A stretch of 64,000 bases of DNA, from contig WELA01008857.1 of NCBI GenBank assembly GCA_009602735.1, forward strand, positions 55,799 through 119,798. The letters run 5' to 3'. The stretch's first letter is position 1, and every line of letters begins with the position of its first letter. The DNA comes from Mesotaenium endlicherianum. Lineage: Eukaryota > Streptophyta > Zygnematophyceae > Zygnematales > Mesotaeniaceae. Made by a program: the position numbers and the translations under genes. The notes beneath the pieces were generated by a model. It searched no databases, was not told where the DNA came from, and saw only the letters and a program-made list of their open reading frames with translations. This document shows, in pieces, positions 20,901 through 30,428 of the stretch.

Positions 20901-21687
20901 TCTGCAGGAGGTGCTGAGAGCATATATTAACCAAAAACAAGATAATTGGGATGACCTGTTGCCTCAAATTCAGTTTGCGGTCAACAGTGCGGTGCACGCG
21001 TCAACGGGCAAAACTCCTTTTGAACTCAGCCTGGGTAGAGTCCCTAAGTCTCCTCTAGATGTGCTAGGGGAATCTTTAACTCACCCTGAAGGGATTGACA
21101 ACCCGGTCTCCCTCCAGTTAACTCAGGAGTTTGCTGACACCCTGTCAGAAGTCCAACGAAACTTGCACACGGCCCAAGAAAACCAACAAAAATACGCTAA
21201 TCAACACCGTCGGGAACTGACATTTTCCAAGGGGGATTTAGTCAAACTGCATTCTCAGCACCTGTACCTCCCTGGTGTGGTCAAGAAAAAGCTTGGCCCT
21301 GTCTGGGTCGGTCCATATTCGGTGGTCCGTCGTGTCGGTCAGAATGCTTACAAACTGAACATGTCAGCTGAATACAAGGGGCACCCGGTCTTTAATGTCT
21401 CCTTCCTGGAACCGTACATCAAAGGTGATACACTGTTCACAGGTCGGTTCCCTGTCCAACCGGGACCGGTCCCCGCTGTCCGGGACGGCGACCCTGAGGA
21501 ATATGAGGTCGATGAGATTTTAGACGCTCGCTCGGTCCGTCGATCGTCTAAATATGTCATGAAATACCTCATTCGATGGAAGGGTTACGATGCCTCTGGG
21601 GACACTTGGGAGTTTAAGGACCACTTGACCAATGCCAAAGGGGCGTTGACACGGTTCCACCTTCGGGCCGCTGGAGTCCCTCCATAA
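17878..21687 (+). CDS. pol: Pol polyprotein with chromodomain (copy B)
   Basis: About 1,270 residues, entered from gag by -1 frameshifting. The protease motif [10 protein letters not shown] (around 18190) has DGG where DSG or DTG is common. RT carries [14 protein letters not shown] and VFLDDIL (around 19279-19308). RNase H carries [16 protein letters not shown] and VITDHLAL. Integrase has the zinc finger ending CDQCQRNK, then [14 protein letters not shown] and [11 protein letters not shown]. The C-terminal chromodomain (about 21496-21660) has YEVDEIL, RWKGY and TWEF, and in chromoviruses binds histone marks to guide insertion. No frame break is seen. It differs from copy E at only a few residues. 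Confidence 0.95.
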   Translation, partial: FKRQQQSVIQSTDCEDARDSESSLAALVAGIMGPAELDSLCMPDNQIKETISNIDVQRVHTLDALVPPDVQHFFATSGEQCESQEKTVPPILLHCMIAGRKVRAFVDGGASHTFIHKDLVKRLRLPTVTQGNRKIFLGDASSIPGGVITKPIEVQLGSGIAVLTETLTFEVLNTGFYDLVLGRSWLNRHQAEVCWSRGTVKVRGASDGQTDLAPTSALPLVLCGWQMKEKKRLPEGCKLLNAMEFVKSWNQKEDRMFCLLLREVPPQPEEVVEKKVHPPEHPTAANIVAQYTDVFNMPPGLPPKREVDHRIDLLPGSQPPWQRTYGLSYLESEELKTQIAELEENGYISPSKSPYGAPILFVKKKDGSMRMCVDYRALNRITVKNKYALPRIEDLLDTLSGAKVFSKIDLKSGYHQIRIAEGDEHKTAFRTRYGHYEFNVMPFGLTNAPATFMGAMNDIFRPYLDKFVQVFLDDILIFSKDEAQHTEHLKKVLDTLRKNHLYAKMSKCDFFKESIEFLGHVVSKEGISVDPKKVQTIRDWPVPQSVSEVRSFLGLANYYRRFIENYSTKASKLTDLTKKDIGYVWGEEQQAAFQTLKDALCSAPVLAVYDPSKPVQVVTDASDFAMGAILLQPADKTTKDGKVRQEWHPVLYESMKFNPAEINYSVHDKELLAIIHVLKQWRAYLHGKAFKVITDHLALTHFQKKSKLSRRENRWSQMLEQFQVQIDYKPGKLNPADALSRRPDLQERNFSQHAVDKVLCALTSLKVKKSFLEQLRKAYLSDPTFEPSPTTGMCRATALGYKLKGGVWVTETTSGRLKLVIPNNLEIRSLLLSQAHDSLLGGHLGQAKTVGKLAKHYHWEGLPREVLKYVKSCDQCQRNKSRHTPPGGLLQPLPIPAGRWETISMDWVVSLPRTANGHDSILVVVDKLTKMVIFIPTTVKVTALETARQFYNHVVCQHGLPSNIISDRDSKFTSKFWRALMGLMGVKQLLSTANHPQTDGQTERTNRVLQEVLRAYINQKQDNWDDLLPQIQFAVNSAVHASTGKTPFELSLGRVPKSPLDVLGESLTHPEGIDNPVSLQLTQEFADTLSEVQRNLHTAQENQQKYANQHRRELTFSKGDLVKLHSQHLYLPGVVKKKLGPVWVGPYSVVRRVGQNAYKLNMSAEYKGHPVFNVSFLEPYIKGDTLFTGRFPVQPGPVPAVRDGDPEEYEVDEILDARSVRRSSKYVMKYLIRWKGYDASGDTWEFKDHLTNAKGALTRFHLRAAGVPP

Positions 21688-21714
21688 CTGTCATTTCAGT
21701 TGACACGGGAAGGT

Positions 21715-21749
21715 GACAGGCGGTCCTGTCTCCATTTAAGTTGGAGGGG
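21715..21749 (+). promoter_or_regulatory. Internal hairpin plus purine-tract-like motif (copy B)
   Basis: GACAGGCGGTCCTGTC (21715-21730, 6-bp arms), 6 bases, then TAAGTTGGAGGGG (21737-21749), matching the element's own 3' polypurine tract. Lies between the pol stop and ORF3. Confidence 0.65.
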
Positions 21750-21923
21750 AAAATATATGACAGTTAGTGAGCGAGAGCGATAAAAACACACTCATACGTT
21801 TATGTGTAGCGCATCGCAACTACGTCAACTTTTAGCAATCATCCTGTAAGGTAAACAGCAGCGAAGCCACTATACTAAATACTAACATACTTCCTGCAAT
21901 CCCTATGACAAAGGTCCATATCC

Positions 21924-21953
21924 TACTAACTTGTGCCCTGGTTACATGTGCAG
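21924..21953 (+). promoter_or_regulatory. Candidate branch point and 3' splice site before ORF3 (copy B)
   Basis: TACTAAC (21924-21930) is a consensus branch site, 24 bases from branch A to the AG of CAG (21951-21953). The sequence reads CAGGATGG, so splicing would place the ORF3 ATG two bases inside the new exon. A possible donor ATG/GTAAGG lies at the gag start (16424-16432), but its ATG would then precede ORF3 out of frame. Confidence 0.45.
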
Positions 21954-21954
21954 G

Positions 21955-23631
21955 ATGGCGCCCACCACACAAAAGGAGGACAGAAAGCGCAAGGCAGAAG
22001 AAGCCAGGAGGACAATGGAGCAATACCAGAAGGAGCTGGCGGCGACGTCCCTCACCAGGAGAGAACAAGAAAGGGTCCGCAAACAACAAGAGGCGGCAGA
22101 AGAGGCACAGAGGAAGAAGGATCAGGAAGCGGAAAACCTCAGGAAGGCTGAGGAGGAGAGACAGAAGAAACAGCAAGAAGAAGCGGCAGCGGCAGAAGAG
22201 GAGAAAAGAAAAAAGATTGAAGCGGACAGACAGAAGAGCTTGGCCACTTACAGGTATACTGTGGTGGGTGGCCAAAACTTCGATAACCTGAAGGAAGCAT
22301 TGCTGGCAGCCCAGGAGATCAACAGGCTGGAACAGACAACACTGCTACAGAAGGAAGGAGCTACAGCACTGGACAGGTACATCGAGACACACACCGGCGT
22401 GGTCCTTTACGAAGATTATGCTAAGATGGTGGGCTATACAGCAGAGCAGGCCCGGTATCTCGCAGATGATTCAGAGGACAAGCCGGTCCCCATACCGGGA
22501 ATAGTGGGAGATCAGAGACTCATCCGGATGGTGAGCATGCGGCCCGATAGCTTTAAGGATACGGTATTCTACCTCACACTCCTGCCAGCTTACAATGAAG
22601 TTGAGAGAAGGAGCTGGGAGTACTTGGCCAGGGAAGCAGGACAGCAGATGTTCTCTCCCCACTGGTTCCCGTGTAAACTGAGGAAGGCTGAGCACGGACC
22701 CCAGTACTACCAGCAGCCAACAGACTGGAGGTGGATGACCGTCACAAATAAGAAGCAGGAGTGTGACCGAGCCCAACCGGATGACTTCCACTATGGCCTA
22801 GACGGCTATCTCATCCTACCACCTCACATTGCCCCTTGGGACCCCAGGCTGAATGGATGCCTGAGCAATATGAATGCAGAGACCAAGGAACATAGGAGGA
22901 GGGGAAGAGACTACTTCTCTAAGGGAAAGCATGCCTTTGTCAAATGGGCAAAGAATGCAGGCCGGATAGATATCAGTAGGCTGAAGGCCAAGCAACCTCC
23001 AGCGCGCCCTAAGAAAGGGAGGTCGGTAGACTACTCCATGTCTACTAGGGAGCAGGACGACTTAGTGGACGAGACCCCTACTCTCTCCGAGGAGGAGGAT
23101 GAGGAGGATGAGGAAGGAGAACAAGGCAGAGGAGAAGCATCAGCAGCAGGTACTCAGGATACCCAGCGAGAGGCAGTGGCACTTCCTAAAGAACCACGAT
23201 CAGGTGTGTGGAATGTGATCCCCGTTATGGCGACAACTGGACCCCGCGCTCGCTCCCCCAGCCCACCTGCCCAAGCAGGGGAAGAAGCTGATCTGACTGT
23301 ACTGGGCAGCAGACACAGACAGAAATCCCCAGAGGACAGGGGTGCCAGAAGAGGGACACGCGGGTGGGCCAGAGGTATGCCAGCCTCCCCCTCCGCTCAG
23401 GGGCATGTACCTCTAGCCAATGTATTTCAGCATCCTACTGGAATGCCTGTCTATGTGGGAATCAACACCCAAGTGGTTGAAGAGCAGGCCACCATCCTCC
23501 GTTCTCCTCGAGGGCCAACTTTAGAGCAAACAGGGTTCTTTAGAAGGCCAGCTGACAGACCTAGAGGGCTGTCCAGATCTAGGTCCAGATCTCCGTCTCC
23601 TGACCCTGAAGCCCCAGGAACAACCCCTTAA
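21955..23631 (+). CDS. ORF3, coiled-coil plus conserved domain protein of unknown function (copy B)
   Basis: 558 residues in the env position, with no signal peptide or membrane span visible. Residues 4-95 form a charged coiled coil. Residues about 99-350 form the conserved core with YNEVERRSWEYLARE, PTDWRWMT (255-262), LPPHIAPWDPRL (288-299) and KGKHAFVKWA (323-332). An acidic stretch near 380-395 follows, then HPTGMPVYV (493-501) and a Ser/Arg tail (SRSRSRSPSP) like that of RNA-processing proteins. The start ATG 21955 is chosen because CAGGATG is shared with copy A; an in-frame ATG also exists at 21946. Copy A's protein is clearly related but diverged, which suggests selection on the protein. 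I do not recognise the family. Confidence 0.9.
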   Translation: MAPTTQKEDRKRKAEEARRTMEQYQKELAATSLTRREQERVRKQQEAAEEAQRKKDQEAENLRKAEEERQKKQQEEAAAAEEEKRKKIEADRQKSLATYRYTVVGGQNFDNLKEALLAAQEINRLEQTTLLQKEGATALDRYIETHTGVVLYEDYAKMVGYTAEQARYLADDSEDKPVPIPGIVGDQRLIRMVSMRPDSFKDTVFYLTLLPAYNEVERRSWEYLAREAGQQMFSPHWFPCKLRKAEHGPQYYQQPTDWRWMTVTNKKQECDRAQPDDFHYGLDGYLILPPHIAPWDPRLNGCLSNMNAETKEHRRRGRDYFSKGKHAFVKWAKNAGRIDISRLKAKQPPARPKKGRSVDYSMSTREQDDLVDETPTLSEEEDEEDEEGEQGRGEASAAGTQDTQREAVALPKEPRSGVWNVIPVMATTGPRARSPSPPAQAGEEADLTVLGSRHRQKSPEDRGARRGTRGWARGMPASPSAQGHVPLANVFQHPTGMPVYVGINTQVVEEQATILRSPRGPTLEQTGFFRRPADRPRGLSRSRSRSPSPDPEAPGTTP

Positions 23632-23709
23632 GGTGACACGCTGAAGAGGCAGTCAGTAAGGGAGGCTGGTCAGGTTCAGTTCCCTTATTTAAAATTTCTG
23701 CAGTTTAAT

Positions 23710-23744
23710 GTTGTCGAGGCGACAACAAGTTAAGTTGGAGGAAT
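23710..23744 (+). promoter_or_regulatory. 3' hairpin and polypurine tract (copy B)
   Basis: GTTGTCGAGGCGACAAC (23710-23726), 4 bases, TAAGTTGGAGGAAT (23731-23744) directly before the 3' LTR. Confidence 0.85.
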
Positions 23745-24481
23745 TGTAATGAATCAGTATATTAGTGGATATAATATTCATTTAAATAATAATAGTAATT
23801 AAGTTCAGCCTGCTGAACTTTAGTTAATAGTCAGTCTGCTGGACTTTACATAATTATCAGTTTAATGACTCAGCCAAAAGCAGCAGGCTGAAGTCAACTT
23901 AAGTCAGCTTGCTGACACATTCTTTGACAGCCAGCTGACTTCCGTACTCGGTAGCAGCGAACTGCCTTGATATGCATCTAAGTGCGATATGCTAGATGAA
24001 TGGCCAGATGACATCCCTATGATGGATGGCTATTCGGGATGATGGGAGATGGCGGTGGATTTGGTTAACCGAGGTCCTACCAACGTGGTTAACTCCCGGG
24101 TAGGCGGTGCCATCGCACTGACCGTTGAACAGTAAACTCATTCCATGTACATACACTAGGCATTGCTCTCGGGTTCGGCATTCGGAAACGAGGCCAACTC
24201 TCTAGTACAGCTTACTGAGAGAGATCTGAATCCAAGGCGAGAAGCCATTGATACGCACTGTCTTCTAACCTTGCTTATGTATGAGTTTACTGATTTGCAT
24301 TATTGATGCTAGTTTACTCTCATTTGACTGACGAGTATTATTCACTGCTAGTGTGTTGTCCTTTGCCGTTAAACCAGTTAACGGAAATACCATAANNNNN
24401 TCAAGTGTGAATAGGTACTCTAGTAACTTGGTTCATGTCCTTTGAACCTTCATCGCTTATTTGGTAAGTCGATTCATTTCA
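23745..24481 (+). repeat. 3' LTR of copy B, with chimeric assembly join
   Basis: It follows the 5' LTR to CCATAA at 24395, then N x5, then about 50 bases (24401-24450) that belong to a C-family LTR, then the true LTR end TTTGGTAAGTCGATTCATTTCA to 24481. About 39 LTR bases are missing. The C-family piece reads TCAAGTGTG like the 5' LTR of element C (the left half of its 3' LTR has TGAAGTGTG), so it looks like a gap-filling error and not biology. Confidence 0.85.
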
Positions 24482-24486
24482 TAGAA

Positions 24487-24864
24487 GAACTCCACGTGGC
24501 AAAAGTCAAATGTGCCATTTTTAGGTCAAAAGGACATGTGTACATTATTCTAGAAAGAGGTGGCAAGTTTTGGGATGTCTTGGGTGCCAACACATCAACA
24601 TACACCTTCCTAGAAATTACTTATTTAGCAAGTATATAAACAAGAGCTAGAACATAGAAAGAGATTCCAGAATCACTCTTGTACTTGCCAAAATCCAGAA
24701 ATATATTAACTTTCAAGAAGCCATCTCTCTTTCAAGAAGCTACCACTTGTGTTCAAAGATCCTTGTCTTGAATAGATAAAGTATTCTGTTTTACTAAGTA
24801 CTTTATCTATCTGTTTCACTACANTTATATTTCACTAAGTACTTCATCTATCTGTTTCACCACA
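24487..24864 (+). repeat. 3' LTR of element C, right part, with duplicated tail
   Basis: 24487-24823 completes the 503-bp LTR after the copy B insertion. After an N at 24824 the last 40 bases occur again with a few changes (24825-24864), ending CACCACA. Either a small tandem duplication or an assembly overlap. Confidence 0.8.
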
Positions 24865-25124
24865 GTTGTGATAGCGGCAAGGGATAGGCTGAACACGTTT
24901 CAAGAGACGTGTTGGTGAATAAGGTGTGTGAGGTAGACTGTGACTGTTGCTGGATCAGCTGGCAGGGACTGTTTGGTGTGCTGCTGATAGAAGCGGGTGA
25001 ACTTCACCCAGTAAGTATTGTAGGTTTGTAAGGTGCGCGGGACTAGGGCTGCTAAGGTCAAGTACAGCATAGAGGTTTCCATGTTCTGCCAGTAAGTGAG
25101 GACTTTAGCTGCGCACCCGTCCAC
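24865..25124 (-). pseudogene. Tyrosine recombinase, N-terminal core-binding part (DIRS-like)
   Basis: Shows the helical SAM-like domain that grips DNA: LVPRTLQTYNTYWVKF and DPATVTVYLTHLIHQ. A TGA at 24900-24902 interrupts it where an Arg codon CGA is likely. The frame then runs to the element C insertion point and continues at 9300 on the same strand. The join keeps the reading frame when one 5-base target copy is counted. Confidence 0.75.
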
Positions 25125-25376
25125 CCGACCCTAGTTTAAGAGCCAGAATGGTACAAAGAGGTATGCCCTTCCCCCCAAAAGCTCGTGTATCCATGCCCTG
25201 CTGCAGCACATGAGTGCTGTAGCCCAACACTTGAATGCCTGTGAGTGCAATGCATGTCTAATCATGTGTGCTATCAATTGTGGAGGGGGGAAACAATAGT
25301 TGTTCTCCCCTGTCCAGCTTTTTGAAGGTATTAACCGCTTCCATTCCTTTGCATAAGAAACAAGAGTTGAAGCGTT

Positions 25377-25800
25377 CTACCTTTGTGTTTGCCGGACTGG
25401 CAAACCAGTCAATGGAGAAGGGCCCCCACTAGAGCTCCAGCCTTGCGAAGGCTGTTGGAGTAAGGCCGTAGTCGTCCATATCCTGGAACTTAGAAAGTGT
25501 GTCCGAGACCTGGTTGTTCTCCCGTGGCGTCCATTTTTATATAAAGTTAGCACCCGTGAGCAAGGGTCAAATATATGCCTGCAGATGTCGCGGAGAAGAG
25601 GGTTTGTCGAACCTCCATTTCTAAGAAGAAAGTACGCTGCCTGGTTTTCAGTCCAAATTAACGTTTGCTTGTTCTTGATCAAGCTGCTGGCTATGTCTAT
25701 AGCGAATTCAATGGCTTCCAAGTCGCGAGTTGTAGAGGAGTGCCCAAATGTACTACCCAACTATCCCCGCATCTGCCATCTCTGAGGGGTTGTACTGTGT
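25377..25800 (-). pseudogene. RNase H domain of the DIRS-like element
   Basis: Contains RDLEAIEFAIDIASSL and ENQAAYFLLRNGGSTNPLLRD, typical of the RNase H that follows RT in DIRS elements. It begins in LYTDASDHGWGADL just to the right (within 25753-26268) and is linked to it through a frame change near 25755-25800. Degrades the RNA strand of RNA-DNA hybrids in active members. Confidence 0.75.
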
Positions 25801-26840
25801 TAAGTCTGCCCCCCAGCCGTGGTCGCTAGCATCTGTGTAAAGTACAAATTTTGGGAGCAAAGGCGCTGCCAAGGGAGCGCTGTTAAATCTGTCAAAATTG
25901 GCCTTCCAGAACCCCAGCTCCTCGAGGACTTGTGGTTCTACTACCAAAACATCCGTCCATTCCCATTTATCAAGTAAATTGGCATACAAATGCCGTATAT
26001 ACACGCCTGTCATGCCCCCAAAAACTATCTTCATCGATATGATCTGTCCTGCCAAAGATGCGAGCTGCTTGGTTGGGATCCGTCCGTTGATCTGAACCTC
26101 GACTAGCAGCCTATTGATCGCGTTAAGTATCTTCGGTTTGCGTATGCCGTCAATATGGAGTTGATGAATCCTTGTGTCCACAATTACGCCAAGGAACTTG
26201 AGGACCTTTGTGGGCTCTAACTCAGCTATCTGTATGTTGACAACAAAGCCCGAGAGCTTGAAATCCATGAAAATTTATCGCATATGGTCTTGGTGCGTTG
26301 CCAGAGATCCACAGAATATCAAAATGTCGTCTAAGTAAGGGAGTACCTTAATACCCTGCATTCTCCATTTGCCTACCAACTCTTTAATCACCTTGGAAAA
26401 TATAAATGGTGGCGATGCCAGGCCGAATGGCAAAGACGCAAAAATGTATGTTCGGCCGTCTAAACGAAAACCTAGATAAGGGTCAAAAATTGGGATGCAC
26501 TGATATGTGGTGGTATCTCGATTTCAAATCAACTGAGGACATTAAGTCGTCTCGTGCAACTACTTCCGGTAGGTTCCTAAGACCTTTGTATTTAAACTTT
26601 CTGGGTATTTAGGAACAAATTAACATTCCTTAAATCCAAGATTAAGCAATTTTTTCCCTTCAACCACGTTGAGTGGACTCATGACTGTGGGGGGAGTAGG
26701 TCCGTCCCATAGTCTAGCTGTGCCACTATCGACGAGTTCGACAACGGCTTCGCTGGCAAAATCCAAAAATCTATTACAATCGGCATGATTGGCCTTGGCA
26801 TAAGGAGGGGGGGGGGTCGTGAGTACCATTCCAGTCAATA
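25753..26840 (-). pseudogene. Reverse transcriptase of the DIRS-like element, frameshifted
   Basis: From right to left: the N-terminal RT segment (VMSPLNVVEGKKL), the first catalytic Asp region (DLMSSVDLKSRYHHISVHP), SLPFGLASPPFIFSKV, the active site YLDD (26326-26337), then the thumb and start of RNase H in 26268-25753. At least three frame changes or stops break it, including one between 26620 and 26520 and one near 26270. Confidence 0.8.
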
Positions 26841-27304
26841 ACCGTCCTCAATGGTGGATAAAATTGTACTCGATTTACACCAGGAGTACCACCAATTAAG
26901 TCGTTGCGTCAAACGACTCGCGACGTGCGTGATTTGCATAGCATCGTCCAGATTTTTCTTTACCTCTGCTTTGCCATCAAGCAGGCACTGGAGTTGGATT
27001 GCAGCCTCCAAATCTAAACATCCACCCAACACCAGACCTTGTCTTAGCGTGGTCGTGTATGTTGACAACCCTGTCAAGCATGCAAGGGATCACTGCACAT
27101 TTGAGTGCATACCAAATGACAAAATCAGGTGGCGAGGCACCTTCCATACAATTTTTTGTGCTCAAGATGACCTCTCTACATGGAGAGAATATTCTTTTGG
27201 CATTCAAATCCTTGGGGCAAGCGTGCCTTATACAACGTGTGGGCACAGCCCAAACTAATCAACTCTTAGCGCCCCTGAAAGGGGGGTGGCTGGCTTGGAA
27301 AATT

Positions 27305-28213
27305 AGATACAGGCGCCGGATACATCTAAGGGCGCGTATGCATGCCCCTATTCAGGCACATACGTGCGTTATGGTCTGGCATATTGCAATTAAAACATGC
27401 AAATGGCCGTCTATACGGCTGTCTTGCTAAGCCTGTAGGGGCCTTATTGCGTCCTGTACTATTTTCTTCTTTCTCCTTCTCCTTCTTACGCTTCATCTTC
27501 TGTGCTTGTGCTGCACACTTTTAATCCCAAGCATCTAAATCTTCCTTCTTTTGCCATTTCTTCAGCACCTCATTAACTACAGGCCACCTGTACTCGTCTG
27601 CTGAAACTTTCTGTTGCTGACGAAAGGAAATTGCTTTGAGTGCCTCCTGTAGCGTGGTGTTCATACCTTCTGTATCGCCGGCCTCAGCCGCGTCCTGAGC
27701 GTCGTAGATCTTGTTCTTGAGATTTGTGCAGAATTTCATTTGAACTTTGTTGCCCTCGGAACATTTGGAGCTGGCCTCCAAGTCTTTGTCTTGTTTGAAA
27801 CGTTTGAGAAGCCGAGTCACTTCAGGATCTTTGTCTTCCTTCTCAACCGCAGGTGCCTCGCGCTGACGCTTGAGTGTTTCAGTGACTTCGCGAAGAGCTG
27901 CAATCTGCTCATGCAATTGCATAATATTAGGATCTGGGCGATTCTGAGGCACACGCCGAGTTTGACGCGGTACCTCTGGGGAAAGGCGGATGCCTTTTCC
28001 CTTAAGCTTGCGGAGGAGGCTAGCTTGGAGCTTGACTGCCGCTTGCTTGGATGTACCAATATGTCCTTTGTCGTCGTTAGTGGGTGGGTTCTCAGAGATG
28101 GTACGCTCGCAAGAGGAGGAGTAAGCCTCGTCGTTAGTGCGAGCCATCGGGTGATTGGTTAAATCTGCGCAATTTTGGAAGTGAGTGCGTAAACTGCTGC
28201 AAATTTCAGACAT
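27305..28213 (-). pseudogene. gag: Gag-like protein of the DIRS-like element
   Basis: The frame opens at ATG 28213 with a Lys/Glu-rich, partly helical protein and ends at TAA 27521-27523. After that stop the same frame continues with a basic stretch and a CCHC knuckle (CFNCNMPDHNARMC, 27356-27397) before a final stop near 27340. The motif YRWPVVNEVLKKW before the stop is typical of DIRS-type gag. One nonsense mutation thus separates the body from its zinc knuckle. Confidence 0.7.
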
Positions 28214-28216
28214 CAC

Positions 28217-28815
28217 TGTTTAAGGAGCACTAATTGCGATTGTGCTTGCGCAATGAGAAAACTAGACTTTAGTGAGGTACATATATATGCACCTCCAGCC
28301 GCTGCTTTGCAGCAGCTCCTCGCTCGTGGATCGAGCTTCTCGAAGTGTCTAGAGATAAGCGTGTCACTTATCAAACTTCATTATGTATATTCGTCGATAT
28401 ACAAAATATCATTTTCTTTATACTTCTTTGTGTTTGGCAAAAACATCCAAACAAAATATTATAAGTTATACACAGGGAAATGCTTGATTCTTTGAAACAT
28501 CCGCTCCCAATGACCAGGATTTCTTTCGACATAATCTACGATTTCACATGATTTTAAAACAACCAAAAAAGTAAATAACATCCAACTTTATCCTGGGGCC
28601 TGCTCTCAACTATAAGGATGCCACTTAACACTAGTGAATGCTCGTGAATGGCCCACTTAAAGATGCAAGTTCAAGCACGTAGTGTAAAAATAGTTGCTCT
28701 GGTTTTCATTCATTCTTCTAGGCTAGAATGGGCTCAAAACATCAAAAAGTTTGATAAATAGCATAACGTATTTTAAATAATCGAAAAAACGTCCCAAATA
28801 CGCCTAAAAAGCTCA
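28217..28815. other. No gene recognised
   Basis: AT-rich stretch between the gag of the DIRS-like element and the ORF3 fragment of copy D'. It may include the 5' terminal repeat of the DIRS-like element, which I could not define. Confidence 0.5.
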
Positions 28816-29565
28816 GATCGTTACAAGGATAAGTTCAGGGCTAGAGATTCTTTCTTTAAGGGGAAGCATGCTTATGCCAAATGGGCAAGTAAGCAAGGGG
28901 AGAAAGACCTGTATGCGGTCAGGACCCAGCAACCACCACCTGCACCCAAAAGGGGGAGAGAGTGGGATACTCTTTTTTTCGGGAACGGTTGGAGAAGATG
29001 ATTAAAGAGAGTCCAGAAATCTCAGAGCAACAGAAGGAAAAAGAGGAGGAAGGCGCCGGAGAGGAGTCTAGCCCTGCTGAGGCACGGACCCCTGCTACAT
29101 CTTCCACTCTGCTGCAGACCGGAAGGTCCTTGGCATAGGGAGCCTTGCAACAGCTTGGGGATACTAGCCCACCAAGAGATCCAGATCTCTAGTGGCTGGG
29201 GAGATTCAATAGGAGGAGTCCCACCCCAGGAGGTGAAACTCAGTCAGACAGAGCAGACAGAAGGGCTGCCAAGGAGGCAACCAAAGGGCAGCCAGCATCC
29301 CCCTCTCATAGAGGGCATGTACCTCTAGCCCATGCCAAGCAGCACCCCTCCGGTATGCCAGTGTATGTCTCAGTCAATTTAAGAGTTGCACAGGAGAGAG
29401 CTGTCTCCATCAACTTGCAGACAGTGCAAGAGCAGGCTTCCCAGTTGTTGCGTTCACTTCTTGGTTCAACCTGACCTGAGCCTCCAGGTTTTAGGAGACC
29501 ATCAGACAGGAGAAGAAGATCTGGTTCCACGTTTCGCTCCCCGGAAGACCGAGCCCCTGGTACTT
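28816..29565 (+). pseudogene. ORF3 C-terminal fragment (copy D')
   Basis: It starts within the conserved KGKHAYAKWASKQGEKDLYAV segment and ends with the RSPEDRAPGT tail. A one-base loss near 28958, TAG at 29137-29139 and at least two further stops break it. The motif HPSGMPVYV is still intact. Everything 5' of the KGKHA segment is missing. Confidence 0.85.
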
Positions 29566-29643
29566 AGTTTGCTGTTGTCTTTATTTTAGATTCAGTTGGT
29601 TGTGTTGCATGTGTGTTACTTTGTTGTAAATAATAATAGAAGT

Positions 29644-29678
29644 GTTGTCGAATTGACAACAATTTAAGTTGGAGGGAT
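29644..29678 (+). promoter_or_regulatory. 3' hairpin and polypurine tract (copy D')
   Basis: GTTGTCGAATTGACAAC (29644-29660). The loop and one stem position differ from the other copies, but pairing is kept, with a G-U wobble. Four bases later TAAGTTGGAGGGAT (29665-29678) abuts the LTR. Confidence 0.75.
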
Positions 29679-30420
29679 TGTGATGAATCAGTATATTGGA
29701 TAGATATAATATTCATTTAGATTTAACAGTTAAATAAGTTCAGCTTGCTGAACTACAGTTAATATTTAGTTTGTTGAATTTGAGCCTGCTAGATATATAA
29801 TACTTAGTTAAATGACTTAGTTGGAAACAGCAGGCTGAAGTGCATTAGGTCAGCCTGTTGACTTGGGTCAGCTTGCTGACACATTCTTTAACAGTCAGTG
29901 GGCTGCCGTACTCGGCAGCAGCGAACTGTCTAGCTATGCATCTAACTGTGGTGTGCTAGATGAGTGGCCAGATGACACCCTTAAGGTGAATGGCAATTCG
30001 GGATGATGGGAGATGGCTGTGGATTTGGTTAGCCGAGGTCCTACCAACGTGATTAACTCCTGGGTAGGCGGTGCCATTGCACTTGCCGTTAAACAGTAAA
30101 CTCATTCCATGTACATATGCTAGGAATCGGTCTCGAGTTCGGCATTCGAAAACGAGACCAACTCTCTTGTACTGCTTATTGAGATATATCTGAATCCGAG
30201 GCGAGAAGCCATTGATACGCACTATCTTCTAGCCTTGCTTGTGTATGATTTTACTGGTTGCATTATTGATGCGCGTTTACTTTCATTTGACTTGCGAGTA
30301 TTGTCCACCGCTAGTATGTTTGTCTTTTGCTGTTTAATCAGAAAATACCATAAAGATTACTCGCTGATATAAAGATCTTCATTAATTGTTATTCGTCTAT
30401 TCATAAGTCGATTCATTTCA
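29679..30420 (+). repeat. LTR shared by copies D' and D
   Basis: 742 bp, TGTGATGAATCAG...TTCATTTCA. It is both the 3' end of D' (ORF3 and purine tract to its left) and the 5' end of D (gag to its right). A degenerate PBS, GCGGTATC, follows at 30421. Confidence 0.88.
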
Positions 30421-30428
30421 GCGGTATC

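Larger units (their letters stand above)
15671..24481 (+). mobile_element. Family-1 Ty3/gypsy chromovirus, copy B, complete
   Basis: 5' LTR 15671-16389, PBS, gag, pol with chromodomain, ORF3, hairpin, purine tract and 3' LTR 23745-24481. It is flanked by the 5-bp duplication TAGAA (15666-15670 and 24482-24486) inside the 3' LTR of element C. All three reading frames are open, and the internal region is exactly collinear with copy E (7355 bp in each). The copy appears potentially autonomous. Its 3' LTR contains a chimeric assembly join at 24396-24451. Confidence 0.95.
9301..24823 (+). mobile_element. Second-family Ty3/gypsy element C, interrupted by copy B
   Basis: LTRs of 503 bp: 5' at 9301-9803 and 3' at 15505-15670 plus 24487-24823, whose two parts sum exactly to 503. 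A PBS, gag, pol and a purine tract lie between. Copy B (15671-24481) is inserted in the 3' LTR. The flanking five bases are GTATT on the left and GTTGT on the right (24865-24869), an imperfect duplication. A second, slightly diverged copy of the last 40 LTR bases follows an N at 24824. Confidence 0.9.
8512..28213 (-). mobile_element. Decayed DIRS-like retrotransposon, split by element C
   Basis: Read on the minus strand from right to left, the parts are gag (28213 to about 27305), RT (about 26840 to 25753), RNase H (about 25800-25377) and tyrosine recombinase (25124-24865, continued at 9300-8512). This gag, RT-RNase H, tyrosine recombinase order defines DIRS/Ngaro-type elements. All parts carry stop codons or frameshifts. 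I could not identify the terminal or split repeats, so the true ends are uncertain. Element C (9301-24823) interrupts the recombinase. Confidence 0.8.

Noticed and set aside
21955-23631. ORF3 as a retroviral-type envelope gene
   Set aside because: It has the right position, but no signal peptide, no membrane span and no cysteine-rich ectodomain; the content is coiled coil, acidic and Ser/Arg-rich.
24442-24639. Open frame across the gap join in the 3' LTR of copy B
   Set aside because: It crosses the chimeric join and two unrelated LTR sequences, so it is an artefact.
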